Below are positions 1 through 7,419 of a stretch of DNA of 36,039 nucleotides, in pieces. The position numbers and the translations under genes are program-made. This stretch comes from Chloroflexi bacterium RBG_13_51_36 (lineage in GTDB: Bacteria; Chloroflexota; Dehalococcoidia; GIF9; AB-539-J10), in the NCBI GenBank assembly GCA_001796515.1, contig MGMS01000033.1, forward strand, positions 1-36,039, in the 5' to 3' direction. Positions within the stretch are counted from its first letter, which is position 1; every line of letters starts with the position of its first letter. The notes beneath the pieces were generated by a model. The model searched no databases. It saw nothing but the letters and a program-made list of their open reading frames with translations, and had not been told where the DNA came from.

Positions 1-125
1 CCCGATATCGAATTACCAGAGAGCAAAAGAAGTCCCTCAAGGAAGGCATCCAGAAGGTCTTGACCGAAATTGCCGTGCCGGTGGGGATCGGGGTGGGAGG
101 GAAAATCCTAAGCACGAAATTCTAA
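1..125 (+). CDS. 3' end of an unidentified gene (partial)
   Basis: An open frame enters from the left edge (first full codon at base 3) and ends with TAA at 123-125, giving about 40 residues. It starts with a basic stretch (RYRITREQKKSLKEG) and ends in a Gly/Val-rich hydrophobic tail (IAVPVGIGVGGKIL). It lies on the same strand upstream of the terminase gene, so a small phage protein is possible, but I recognise no family. The real start is outside the window. Confidence 0.45.
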   Translation, partial: RYRITREQKKSLKEGIQKVLTEIAVPVGIGVGGKILSTKF

Positions 126-156
126 GCCCCTTCAACTTTGTTCAGGACAGACCTGA

Positions 157-265
157 ACAAACCCAAATGTCAAAATCCAAATGCTTAAATGTCAAAGCCA
201 ACGCTTTTTGTCACTGGGGTTTTGGGCTTGATTTGGCATTTAGGCTTTGTCATTTGATATTGCGT
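157..265. repeat. Family A AT-rich imperfect palindrome upstream of terL
   Basis: The left half (CAAATGTCAAAATCCAAATG and following) is largely complementary to the right half (GATTTGGCATTTAGGCTTTG and following), so transcripts could fold into a long imperfect hairpin. It belongs to the same general type as the palindromes before the portal, capsid and connector genes. The rest of the gap up to 335 holds short repeats of the type CTGATAACTGACAACTGATAAC and no clear gene. Confidence 0.6.
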
Positions 266-335
266 AGAGCCTAGATTTCAGGATTTAGGGATCTATTCTA
301 GCTGAAAGCTGATAACTGACAACTGATAACTAGTA

Positions 336-1709
336 ATGGAGCTAAGACCTTATCAACTGGAGGTGGCGCGGGCTGCCATGAACTCCATCCAGCAAGGACT
401 GGGACTGACCCTTTCTGTGGAGATTGCCAGGCAGGGGGGCAAGAATGAGCTTTCCGCACATCTGGAAGTCCTGCTGCTAACGCTGCATATGGCCCGTGGG
501 GGCACTCTCATAAAGTGCTCCCCGACCTTCAAGCCTCAAACCATTATCTCCATGGAAAGATTAAAACAGAGGCTGGACGATTACTGTTTTGACGGCATTT
601 ATCGTCCCCAGATGGGCTATATTATCCAGCTTGGCAACGCCAAAGCCATCTTTCTGTCGGCTGAGGGCTCCTCCTCCGTGGTGGGGCACACCGCTGACAT
701 ACTTCTGGAGATCGATGAATCGCAAGACGTTGGCAAGGAAAAGTACAGCCGGGAATTCCGCCCCATGGGTTCCGCCGCCAACGTGACCACGATCCTTTAT
801 GGGACTACCTGGAATGATGACACCTTGCTGGAAGAGGTGAAGCAGGCTAATCTGGAACTGGAAAGGAAGGACGGCATCAGGCGCCACTTCAGATATGATT
901 GGCAGGAGGTCGGCCGGTGCAATCCTGACTATGTTAAGTTTGTTGAAGCTGAACGGCAAAGACTGGGCGAAGAGCATCCGTTGTTCAGGACTCAATATGC
1001 TTTATTGCCAATCAAACACGGTGGAGGCTTCCTATCGCGGCAGCAAATAGCCCTGCTGATGGGAGAACACCACAGGCAATCGCATCCTGATGGGAAAAGG
1101 ACTTACATCGCTGGCGTGGACCTGGCCGGGGAATGTGAGACAGGAATGGCAGGGGAGAGTGCTCTTAACAATAACAGGGCGAAAGGATGTGATTCCACAG
1201 TGATCACCATTGCCGAACTGGATGCGGCTGACTCGGCGCAGCCTGTGTTGAAGGTTGCGGAGCAATACCGGTGGACGGGAACGCCCCATAGCCAGCTTTA
1301 TACCCAGATGATAGAAATTCTCAGGAATGTCTGGAACTGCCACAGGATAGTGGTGGATGCCACCGGCATCGGTCAGCCTGTGGCCAGCTTTCTCAAAAAG
1401 GAGTTGGGAAGCAAAGTCATCCCGTTCGTCATGACCTCCAGGAGCAAGTCCGACATGGGTTTCGAGCTGTTGTCCTTGGTCAATTCCGGGAGACTGAAAC
1501 TCTATGAACAGGATGGCTCACCGGAATATCAACAAACCTTGTTCGAGCTGGAGAGGGCCAGGGCACAATATCGCCCGAACCAGACGATGAACTTCTATGT
1601 CGCTCCTCACGAGGGACATGATGATTTCCTCATGAGCCTGGCCCTGGTGGTTCAGGCCGCCAAAGGAGTGAGCCCCAGAGAAGCCAGAGGTCGTCTCAGG
1701 GAAAGCTAG
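336..1709 (+). CDS. terL: Phage terminase large subunit
   Basis: This is the motor ATPase and nuclease that packages DNA into a procapsid through the portal. It is 457 aa, normal for the family. The ATPase half has a variant Walker A (IARQGGKNE, residues 30-38, Lys36), a Walker B (DILLEIDE, 121-128, Asp127/Glu128) and a coupling motif near LYGTTWN (154-160). The RNase H-like nuclease half keeps its acidic residues: Asp262 (VDLAG), Asp341 (VVDATG) and Asp429/430 (EGHDDFLMS). All catalytic positions look intact, so it is not an obvious pseudogene. The Shine-Dalgarno is weak. The portal gene it would dock with is about 11 kb away, beyond a block of minus-strand surface genes, an unusual separation. 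No small terminase subunit is recognisable. Confidence 0.93.
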   Translation: MELRPYQLEVARAAMNSIQQGLGLTLSVEIARQGGKNELSAHLEVLLLTLHMARGGTLIKCSPTFKPQTIISMERLKQRLDDYCFDGIYRPQMGYIIQLGNAKAIFLSAEGSSSVVGHTADILLEIDESQDVGKEKYSREFRPMGSAANVTTILYGTTWNDDTLLEEVKQANLELERKDGIRRHFRYDWQEVGRCNPDYVKFVEAERQRLGEEHPLFRTQYALLPIKHGGGFLSRQQIALLMGEHHRQSHPDGKRTYIAGVDLAGECETGMAGESALNNNRAKGCDSTVITIAELDAADSAQPVLKVAEQYRWTGTPHSQLYTQMIEILRNVWNCHRIVVDATGIGQPVASFLKKELGSKVIPFVMTSRSKSDMGFELLSLVNSGRLKLYEQDGSPEYQQTLFELERARAQYRPNQTMNFYVAPHEGHDDFLMSLALVVQAAKGVSPREARGRLRES

Positions 1710-1770
1710 GCTGGTCTCCAAATGCAAATATTCGACGTGTGGTACCTTAAGTAGGGGTCTCTGTTTCCAT

Positions 1771-2206
1771 CTCCCCCTTAAGGTAAGGGGGATAGAAGGG
1801 GGTTATGAGCGTTTCCCGGCTTCCTCTTTAATCCTTTGCCCGACCCCTCCAATATTCTGCAGCGCATCATTATTCCAGAACCTTATCACGCGAATGTTCA
1901 GTTCCTGCAGATAGCTGTCGCGCTGAGCATCATGTTCTTGGCCGTGTAAATCTGCATGTTGTCCTCCGTCAACTTCGACCGCCAATCTTCGTTCAGGACA
2001 GTAAAAGTCAAGGATATATGGGCCTATGCTGTATTGTCTGAAGAACTTGAGACCCACCATCTGTCTGTTTCGTAATATGCTCCACAGTTCTCGTTCAGCA
2101 TCGGTGGTGTTCTTCCTCAGATGGCATCGGTCTACTTTTGCACTCGGGTCGTTATAGAGGTGGTTGCTCATAACTCCCCTAACCCCTCTTATCTTAAGAG
2201 GGGGGA
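1771..2206. mobile_element. DUF559-gene cassette bounded by family B inverted repeats (putative)
   Basis: The left end (1771-1811) reads CTCCCCCTTAAGGTAAGGGG, then a short spacer and GGGGGTTATGAGC. The right end (2166-2206) is the inverted equivalent: GCTCATAACTCCCC, a spacer, then CCTCTTATCTTAAGAGGGG. The DUF559 gene fills the whole interior, with its start and stop codons inside the GTTATGAGC motif of the two ends. Gene-free copies with the same ends, about 95 bp long, occur at 5411-5506, 7232-7325 and 11736-11832. This is the arrangement expected for an autonomous element and its MITE-like derivatives. Mobility itself is inferred. Confidence 0.5.
1803..2171 (-). CDS. DUF559-domain (Vsr-like) endonuclease
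   Basis: This is a 122-aa single-domain protein of the DUF559 family, related to very-short-patch-repair endonucleases with a PD-(D/E)XK-type fold. Visible features are an N-terminal LRKNTTDAERELWSILRN helix region, KFFRQYSIGPYILDFYCPE (about 43-61), the acidic core LAVEVDGGQHAD (about 64-75) and a terminal RVIRFWNNDAL strand. Asp and Glu in the YILDFYC and VEVDGGQH segments are the likely metal ligands. Length is typical for solo DUF559 proteins. ATG lies in the right terminal repeat and TAA in the left one, so the gene spans exactly one repeat-bounded element. No partner methylase is nearby. It could act as a repair, restriction-like or mobility nuclease. Confidence 0.85.
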   Translation of the reverse strand: MSNHLYNDPSAKVDRCHLRKNTTDAERELWSILRNRQMVGLKFFRQYSIGPYILDFYCPERRLAVEVDGGQHADLHGQEHDAQRDSYLQELNIRVIRFWNNDALQNIGGVGQRIKEEAGKRS

Positions 2207-2260
2207 ATTTCGGAAACGCTTAAATGACGCCAGCGTGTTCATCCTCGCGCACGATGTGCC

Positions 2261-3439
2261 TCACTCCAACGTGGGCAGGTCCTTGCCCAGCTCAGCCAGG
2301 GACTCAATTTTCTTCTTAGTTTCCTCCAGCTGTCCTTTGTGCTCGTGCGCGTACTTTGTGGCTTGCTCGTAGAAGTCTTTTATCCTGGGCACGAAAGACA
2401 GCTGGGATAATATCAGGGCAACGTCGACAAAGTGCTTTTCTCCTGGAAAATCGCCGCCGCGAATCAGGGCATTGGGCGCCAGCTCCTTGATATACTCGCT
2501 GATGCTCTTGACCATGTCCATATTCAGCTCTTTTTCCGGACCGGATATGATGTATATAGATTTGCCGGCATCCTTGGGATCGCAGGTGAGAGAAAGGTCG
2601 GAGATGGTGGCGTCCAAAGCCTGTGTCCCCCTGAAGCTTTCCAGAGCCTTGTCGCGGAAAGTCTTCTTCCTTATCTCCCACGGGAAACGGAATGAAGGAA
2701 GCTCAGTCCTGCCCAGGCCAAAGGCGGTCCATCCCTCCAGGCTGGCGATTATGTCGCCGCCATCTACCGTCCGCGACCCCACATACTTGGCTCTGGTCAC
2801 CTCCCCGGCACACATCAAGTCGTAGAATGGCTCGGCAATCATCCTGTTTATTCTGTCTATGTTGCTGACGAGGCTGGCATCTTTCCTCACGTACCTCTGG
2901 TTATCGGCGAGAAAAACGGCATCCACTATATCGTACGTGGATTTAAGACAGGTAGCCGTGTTATACGTGCTCCTGGACTCCGAGGTCTGCTCATGCTCGA
3001 AAGGCAAGACCACCAGGGCATAAACCGGCTTGCTGATGTATCTGTCCTTGACCGCTCTGGCTATTATAGGCAGCGAGCCCGAGCCGGTGCCGCCGGCAGC
3101 GCCGGCTATCAGCAGAAAGGCGTGTGTCTCGTAAAACTGTGGACTGGCTTTCACGGCATCCAGGACCTTATCGCTGTCAGCCTTGGCCAGTTGAGCTCCA
3201 AGCTCGTTTATCTTGCCTACGCCGTGTCCCAGGGTCTGGCGAAGGCCAATGAGCACCCGGTGCCTGAAGTCGTTCTTGACGAATCTCAGTCCGGTCAGGT
3301 CCGCCTGGTCTGTATTCACGGCGATGACGGTGGGAGCAATAGTGGCCTTGCGCTGAGCGCGCGCCTTGAAATTTAGCCTGGCAAAATGGTCAGCAATCCG
3401 GCAGCCACACTGCCCGAGTCCAATAACTGTTAACTTCAT
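2261..3439 (-). CDS. Tubulin/FtsZ superfamily GTPase, divergent
   Basis: This 392-aa protein has the GTPase core of the tubulin/FtsZ superfamily. The N-terminal loop is GLGQCGCR (7-14), the superfamily signature is GAAGGTGSGS (113-122), and a T7-like catalytic loop TVDGGD (224-229) keeps both acids of the FtsZ NxDxxD motif but has Thr for Asn. The alignable stretch continues as IIASLEGWTAFGLG, like the FtsZ loop and helix. It has no obvious FtsZ C-terminal tail, and ends in a charged helix (about 350-392). GGAGGG stands 5 nt before ATG. It lies downstream of a membrane-anchored surface protein on the same strand. It is more likely a CetZ/FtsZ-like paralogue than the division FtsZ: no dcw genes are near. 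Polymerisation is inferred. Confidence 0.8.
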   Translation of the reverse strand: MKLTVIGLGQCGCRIADHFARLNFKARAQRKATIAPTVIAVNTDQADLTGLRFVKNDFRHRVLIGLRQTLGHGVGKINELGAQLAKADSDKVLDAVKASPQFYETHAFLLIAGAAGGTGSGSLPIIARAVKDRYISKPVYALVVLPFEHEQTSESRSTYNTATCLKSTYDIVDAVFLADNQRYVRKDASLVSNIDRINRMIAEPFYDLMCAGEVTRAKYVGSRTVDGGDIIASLEGWTAFGLGRTELPSFRFPWEIRKKTFRDKALESFRGTQALDATISDLSLTCDPKDAGKSIYIISGPEKELNMDMVKSISEYIKELAPNALIRGGDFPGEKHFVDVALILSQLSFVPRIKDFYEQATKYAHEHKGQLEETKKKIESLAELGKDLPTLE

Positions 3440-3453
3440 TTTTCCCTCCGTAA

Positions 3454-3523
3454 GGGGTCAATTCTATTTTTTCGGGCTTCTTGTGCGTGCCTGACGTCTG
3501 TGAAGAAAAATAGAGTTGACCCC
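3454..3523. repeat. Family F inverted repeat, copy 1
   Basis: The left arm GGGGTCAATTCTATTTTT (3454-3471) pairs with AAAAATAGAGTTGACCCC (3506-3523) with one mismatch across a 34-nt loop. It fills most of the gap between the tubulin-like gene and the upstream surface-protein gene, whose TAA lies 5 nt beyond the right arm. It could act as a transcription attenuator. A second copy with the same arms and a different loop is at 21198-21330. Confidence 0.8.
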
Positions 3524-3527
3524 ATTT

Positions 3528-5084
3528 TTAGTAATAGTATATTCTTTTCCTGATGATGAAGAAGTAGATGAGTGTGCCGATGACCGCCACTCCTGCCACG
3601 ACGATGAGAATGAATGCCCACAGAGGCAGTATGCCGGCGCGGAAGGAGTAGACTGCGCTCCAGTTACCCGCGTTCCCTGCTCTATCTACAGCTCGCACAA
3701 CCCAGTAGTAGGTGCCAGAAGGCAAGGCGTCTTCCCTCTGCAGCGTGTAGTTCGTTCCGACTATGTCTGTATTTGACACTCTGGGGTCGACGAGTCCAGC
3801 CGCCGTGACATTGGCGCTGGTTGCTATCTGCAGGTTATAGCGCACTCCGCTCTCGTCGGATACTTCCGACCATTCGAACGTCGGTCTCACGCTGCCTATG
3901 AATCCCGTCCTTTCCCCCTCGGGCGGGGAAATGAGTTCCGGTATGCCTGGAGGGTCTGACTCCACGGTGAAGATGGCAGTGGCATTATTCCCGGCAGCAT
4001 CTTGGGTCGTCACGGTTCGCTGGCCATGCTGGCTCTCGGGCACAGGAAAACTTGCTTCGAAGCTGCCCTCATCGTTGGTGGTGGCAGTTGCTTTCTGGAT
4101 TCCGTCATACTCTATAACCACATTCTTGTCGGTGGGAAAGCCACCGCCGGTGACGGTCAGGTCCGTGCCCACATGTCCTTCGTCGGGGGACAGCACTAGA
4201 CCAGGCTCTATCTCGAAGCTGATCACGTTAATGTCTTCTTGTGAGGTGAATTCTCCCTCGGCAGTGACGTCATAGGTGCCTTTAGGCCTCTCGGGTACCT
4301 CGAAGTCTTGCTGCCAGTAGCCTGTCTCGTCGGCCCTGATTTCCGTTTCCACTTCCTGTCCGTCGAATAGTATAGTGATGTCCCTCTCGTTAATCGCAAA
4401 TCCGCCGCCCGTTGCAGTTATGCTATCGCCCGGGCTGCCCGATGATTCAGCCAGGCTTATCCCCGGCGCTACCTCGAAGAAGGCGTCCTCGACGTGAGGG
4501 AGGCTGCTGAGGTTGCCCCTAGCATCCAGCTTATGGTTCCCCCTGGCGGAAGCAGGAATCAGGAAACTCCGCGACCACCAACCGTCATCGTTAGCCACCA
4601 TATTCTCTGCTATCAATTCAAAGTCGCCATCGAGGTAATACCTCAACTCTATGCCTTCCTCTTCCTCGGCAAAACCATGTCCTTGGACGGTGACGTTGGT
4701 GCCCACAGGCCCCTCATCGGGGCTGACTGTCAGCCCCGGCTTCACCGTGAAGTCCTCAGAGGCAATCAAGTCATTGTCATCCTCGGCGCGTACCTCGTGG
4801 TCCCCTGTGTAACTCTCGGGTACAACAAAATCCACGTCGAAATCTCCACCGTCGTCAGTCTCGGCCTCGACTACCCAGGTTCTGGTACCGTTCTGGTAAT
4901 AGTAGATGTCAACCCACCTGTCCGGCGTAAAATTACCGCCATAGACGGTGATCTCCTCCCCGGGAACACCGATGTGCGGGGAAAGGTTGATAAATGGACC
5001 AATAGCTTGTACGGGCGCAGCCGGCAGGGCTACGGCTACAAGACAGATTACGAGAATAACCAGCAGTTGAGACAGCCAGCGCAT
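3528..5084 (-). CDS. Membrane-anchored surface protein with four IPT/TIG-like domains and an FN3-like domain
   Basis: This is a 518-aa exported protein. Residues 1-27 form a signal peptide (MRWLSQLLVILVICLVAVAL then an Ala-rich cleavage region). Four Ig-like IPT/TIG-type repeats of about 85-90 aa follow, each starting with a form of LSPxxGxVGTxVTVxGxGF. Next is an FN3-like module (FEWSEVSDESGVRYNLQIAT to YYWVVRAVDRAGN), then one transmembrane helix (LPLWAFILIVVAGVAVIGTL) and a short basic and aromatic tail RKRIYYY. The open frame extends upstream to 5312, but those codons are family C repeat sequence. AAAGGAGG, 8 nt before the ATG at 5084, fixes the start. It is a paralogue of the gene at 5615-7159. 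Adhesion or cell-envelope scaffolding is likely; the ligand is unknown. Confidence 0.85.
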   Translation of the reverse strand: MRWLSQLLVILVICLVAVALPAAPVQAIGPFINLSPHIGVPGEEITVYGGNFTPDRWVDIYYYQNGTRTWVVEAETDDGGDFDVDFVVPESYTGDHEVRAEDDNDLIASEDFTVKPGLTVSPDEGPVGTNVTVQGHGFAEEEEGIELRYYLDGDFELIAENMVANDDGWWSRSFLIPASARGNHKLDARGNLSSLPHVEDAFFEVAPGISLAESSGSPGDSITATGGGFAINERDITILFDGQEVETEIRADETGYWQQDFEVPERPKGTYDVTAEGEFTSQEDINVISFEIEPGLVLSPDEGHVGTDLTVTGGGFPTDKNVVIEYDGIQKATATTNDEGSFEASFPVPESQHGQRTVTTQDAAGNNATAIFTVESDPPGIPELISPPEGERTGFIGSVRPTFEWSEVSDESGVRYNLQIATSANVTAAGLVDPRVSNTDIVGTNYTLQREDALPSGTYYWVVRAVDRAGNAGNWSAVYSFRAGILPLWAFILIVVAGVAVIGTLIYFFIIRKRIYYY

Positions 5085-5105
5085 TTGACCAACCTCCTTT
5101 TTGGT

Positions 5106-5134
5106 ATTATAAAGGAAAACGCCGCGCTTTTCTA
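5106..5134 (-). promoter_or_regulatory. Probable sigma70-type promoter of the 3528-5084 surface-protein gene
   Basis: On the minus strand, TAGAAA (4 of 6 consensus) is followed after 17 nt by a perfect TATAAT (plus bases 5106-5111). Transcription would begin close to 5098, giving a very short leader that is almost entirely Shine-Dalgarno and start codon. Confidence 0.45.
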
Positions 5135-5138
5135 TACG

Positions 5139-5262
5139 TCGTTGCGAGCGAAGCGTGGCAATCCCCTGCCTCACCGAGATTGCTTCGTCGCTGTGCTCCT
5201 CGCAACGACAGAGGAGGGAATAATTGCTTCGTCCCGATTCATCGGGACTGGCAATGACAGAA
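5139..5262. repeat. Family C palindromic repeats, tandem pair
   Basis: A hairpin unit runs from CGTTGCGAGCGAAGCGTGGC to CTCCTCGCAACGACAG (5139-5213). A second unit carries TCCCGATTCATCGGGA and GGCAATGACAG. The 530-nt gap 5085-5614 holds no gene, only a promoter, this pair, one family D and one family B element, and a CCCCTAA tract. Confidence 0.75.
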
Positions 5263-5314
5263 CTGGAGTGTCGTTGCCAGGCGGTTTCGCCCTGACAAGC
5301 CGGGGCTCGCAAAT

Positions 5315-5372
5315 GTAGTGCGACCTTTTAAGGTCGTGCCGACGACTGCCCGAGGCTAAAGCCTCGCACTAC
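5315..5372. repeat. Family D double palindrome, copy 1
   Basis: Outer arms GTAGTGCGA (5315-5323) and TCGCACTAC (5364-5372) enclose two small inner hairpins, GACCTTTTAAGGTC and GAGGCTAAAGCCTC. A second complete copy is at 11193-11255 and a half copy at 11839-11863. Confidence 0.75.
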
Positions 5373-5410
5373 ACTTCCGAATTCCGGAATCCGTATAGTC
5401 AGGCTCTTGT

Positions 5411-5506
5411 TTCCCTCTTAAGATAAGAGGAAATCAAAGGGGGCCATGGTTGCCGGGGAGCATTTACTCGTAACTCCCCTGGCCCCTCTTATCCTAAGAG
5501 GGGGAA
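5411..5506. repeat. Family B MITE-like element without a gene
   Basis: The left end has CCCTCTTAAGATAAGAGG and the right end has CCCCTCTTATCCTAAGAGGGG, with GTAACTCCCCTGG inside the right end. The ends match those of the DUF559 cassette, but only about 30 nt lie between them. Confidence 0.7.
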
Positions 5507-5547
5507 ACTGTCGGCGCTCACGGTCTCGGAGAAGTGAAGCTTCTGAC

Positions 5548-5606
5548 TTCTGATTCCTGACCCCTGGTCCCTGACCCCTAACCCCTAACCCCTAACCCCT
5601 GATCCC
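5548..5606. repeat. Short tandem CCCCTAA/CCCCTGA tract
   Basis: About seven imperfect 7-nt units (ACCCCTGG, GACCCCTAACCCCTAACCCC and similar) end just before the stop codon of the 5615-7159 gene. The look is telomere-like, but this is a short bacterial microsatellite. Confidence 0.7.
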
Positions 5607-5614
5607 TGCTTCTC

Positions 5615-7159
5615 CTACCAGCGGTCGTAGTAGATGCCTCGTCTCCTGACCGCGGCGCGAATCAGGAGAGCAAAGAGCGCCACTGCTGCCGCGATGGCGG
5701 CAATGAATCCCCATAAGGGCAGGAGCCCGGCACGGAAGGAGCCGGCCACGGTCCAATCGCTCTCGTTCTCGGCTCCATCCGCGGCCCGCACCCTCCAGTA
5801 GTAGCTGCCATTAGGCAGGGCGTCTTTCTCTTCCAGCGTATAGTCCGTTTCGGTCAAACCTGCAACCGAGACTATTACGGAGGAGGCGGCGAAATCACCG
5901 GTGGTCGCTATTTGCAGACTATAGCGAACTCCACTGTCATCGGATACCTCAGACCATTCGAACGTCGGTATGGCATCGCCTATAAGTCCGAATCTGCTCC
6001 CGTTGGACGGCGAAATGAGGTCTGGCCTGTCCGGGGCTTCCGATTCCATGATGAAGATGGCATTGGAATGGTTCTCTCCACTGTATCCGGCAGCTACTAA
6101 GTGTTCGCCGTGCTGGCTCTCAGGCACGACGAAACTCGTTTGAAAGTCGCCGTTCTCGTCAGTTTCGGTTGTCGTTATCACGCTGCCGTCATACATGATA
6201 TCCACATCTGTGCTGGCGGCAAATCCATTTCCCGTGACCGTCACGTCCATGCCCACGTGCCCTTCGGTAGGGGACAATACGATATCGGACTCTATCTCGA
6301 AGTTGATTGCGACAATATCTTCGGTCTTGGTCGCCTGTCCTTCGGCGGTGACGCTATACTCGCGTGCGGCCACGTCAGGCACCTGGAAGCTGGCCTGCCA
6401 CTCGCCCTTGGCGCTGGCCTTGATACCTGTGACCACGGCCTCTCCCTCAAACAGTATCTTGATGTCCTTCTCATTAGCCCCGAATCTGCTGCCGGTCATA
6501 GTTATCGTGTCGCCCACGCTGCCCGATGATTTGTCTAGGCTTATCTCCGCTGTTACTCTGAACATGGTCTCCTCGACCTTGTAAAGGTTGGTCTCAGCGC
6601 CCTGGGCGCTTATCTTATGTTCTCCCCTGCTGGAAGATGGAATCTGGAAACTTGTTTCCCAGCTGCCCTGGGCATTGGCCTCGATGTTCCTTTCTATCGT
6701 CTCGGAGCTATCACCGCTGTAGTACATCAACTCGATGCCCTGTTCATTCCTGGCAAACCCCAGGCCGCTCACAGTGACCGTGGTGCCCACGGGGCCTTTT
6801 TCGGGGCTTATTACCAGTCCCGGCCTCACGGTGAAGTAAGTATCTACTTTTGGAATTCCTACGTGGGCCAGCACCTGGTAGTGCCCGGTACAGCCCTCGG
6901 GGACGATGAAAGTGAGTGTGAAGTCTCCGCCGGTATCGGTTCTACCCGTGGCTACCAGGTCGCCGTCATAGTAGATGTCCGCAAGCACGAGGTCGGAGAA
7001 ACCCTGACCGTAGATGGTGACATTTGTACCGGGGAGCCCTGAACTGGGGAAGAGTTCGATGCTCCAGGGTACGCATACGGCCTGTGCGGGCGCAGACGGC
7101 AGGGCAACAGCCACAAGACAGATTACGAGAATAACCAGCAGTTGAGATAGCCAGCGCAT
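5615..7159 (-). CDS. Membrane-anchored surface protein with IPT/TIG-like domains, paralogue
   Basis: This 514-aa protein has the same architecture as the 3528-5084 product: signal peptide (1-27, differing by only two residues), four IPT/TIG-like repeats of about 85-90 aa, an FN3-like module (FEWSEVSDDSGVRYSLQIAT to YYWRVRAADGAEN), a transmembrane segment (LLPLWGFIAAIAAAVALFAL) and a basic, aromatic tail (RRRGIYYDRW). The signal-peptide DNA of the two genes is almost identical while the domains have diverged, suggesting tandem duplication with later gene conversion at the 5' end. GGAG lies 7 nt before ATG. Family B and D repeats now separate the two copies. Extracytoplasmic adhesion or cell-surface organisation is likely; the partner is unknown. 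Confidence 0.85.
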   Translation of the reverse strand: MRWLSQLLVILVICLVAVALPSAPAQAVCVPWSIELFPSSGLPGTNVTIYGQGFSDLVLADIYYDGDLVATGRTDTGGDFTLTFIVPEGCTGHYQVLAHVGIPKVDTYFTVRPGLVISPEKGPVGTTVTVSGLGFARNEQGIELMYYSGDSSETIERNIEANAQGSWETSFQIPSSSRGEHKISAQGAETNLYKVEETMFRVTAEISLDKSSGSVGDTITMTGSRFGANEKDIKILFEGEAVVTGIKASAKGEWQASFQVPDVAAREYSVTAEGQATKTEDIVAINFEIESDIVLSPTEGHVGMDVTVTGNGFAASTDVDIMYDGSVITTTETDENGDFQTSFVVPESQHGEHLVAAGYSGENHSNAIFIMESEAPDRPDLISPSNGSRFGLIGDAIPTFEWSEVSDDSGVRYSLQIATTGDFAASSVIVSVAGLTETDYTLEEKDALPNGSYYWRVRAADGAENESDWTVAGSFRAGLLPLWGFIAAIAAAVALFALLIRAAVRRRGIYYDRW

Positions 7160-7173
7160 CGGACTACTCCAAT

Positions 7174-7182
7174 ATTATAGCA
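7174..7182 (-). promoter_or_regulatory. Extended -10 promoter for the 5615-7159 gene
   Basis: The minus strand reads TGCTATAAT, an extended -10 element (TGnTATAAT). No good -35 box sits 16-18 nt upstream. The start codon follows about 14 nt after the -10, so the leader is very short, as for the upstream paralogue. Confidence 0.45.
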
Positions 7183-7231
7183 AAAATTTCGCCGAAAAGA
7201 AAGGCGGAGACAAGCCCCACCACCCCAGCCA

Positions 7232-7325
7232 TCCCCCTTAAGATAAGGGGGACAAGAGGGGGTTATGAGCGTCGCCGATATATCCATTCATAACTCACCT
7301 GGCCTCTCTTATCTTAAGAGAGGGA
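7232..7325. repeat. Family B MITE-like element without a gene
   Basis: The ends are CCCCCTTAAGATAAGGGGG and CCTCTCTTATCTTAAGAGAGG, with GGGGGTTATGAGCG on the left side and CATAACTCACC on the right. This is the copy most like the ends of the DUF559 cassette, including the GTTATGAGC motif that holds that gene's start and stop codons. Confidence 0.75.
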
Positions 7326-7367
7326 CTCTGAAATAAGAAAGGGGGCGACTCTGAGTCGCCCCCTTTC
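7320..7367 (-). terminator. Probable intrinsic terminator of the 1208-aa gene
   Basis: Bases 7337-7351 (GAAAGGGGGCGACTC) and 7353-7367 are perfect 15-bp complements. Read on the minus strand, the stem is followed by TTATTTCAG, a modest T-rich stretch. It lies about 50 nt after the stop codon of the 7420-11046 gene. Confidence 0.55.
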
Positions 7368-7419
7368 CAAATCACCTTTTCCTCGCCCTCTCAGGGAGAG
7401 GATTCAGGTGAGGGTATCC

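Noticed and set aside
2261-3439. Calling the tubulin-like gene a PhuZ of a large phage
   Set aside because: Its neighbour is a single small-type terminase gene, the block is on the opposite strand from the phage genes and is linked to surface proteins; nothing else points to a jumbo phage.
5085-5312. A 76-residue N-terminal extension of the IPT/TIG protein
   Set aside because: The extension is translated family C repeat and precedes the signal peptide; AAAGGAGG before the ATG at 5084 and the matching paralogue start fix the shorter form.
5548-5606. Telomere-like CCCCTAA repeats as a replicon end
   Set aside because: Only a few imperfect units are present, inside a chromosome-like gene context with sequence continuing on both sides.
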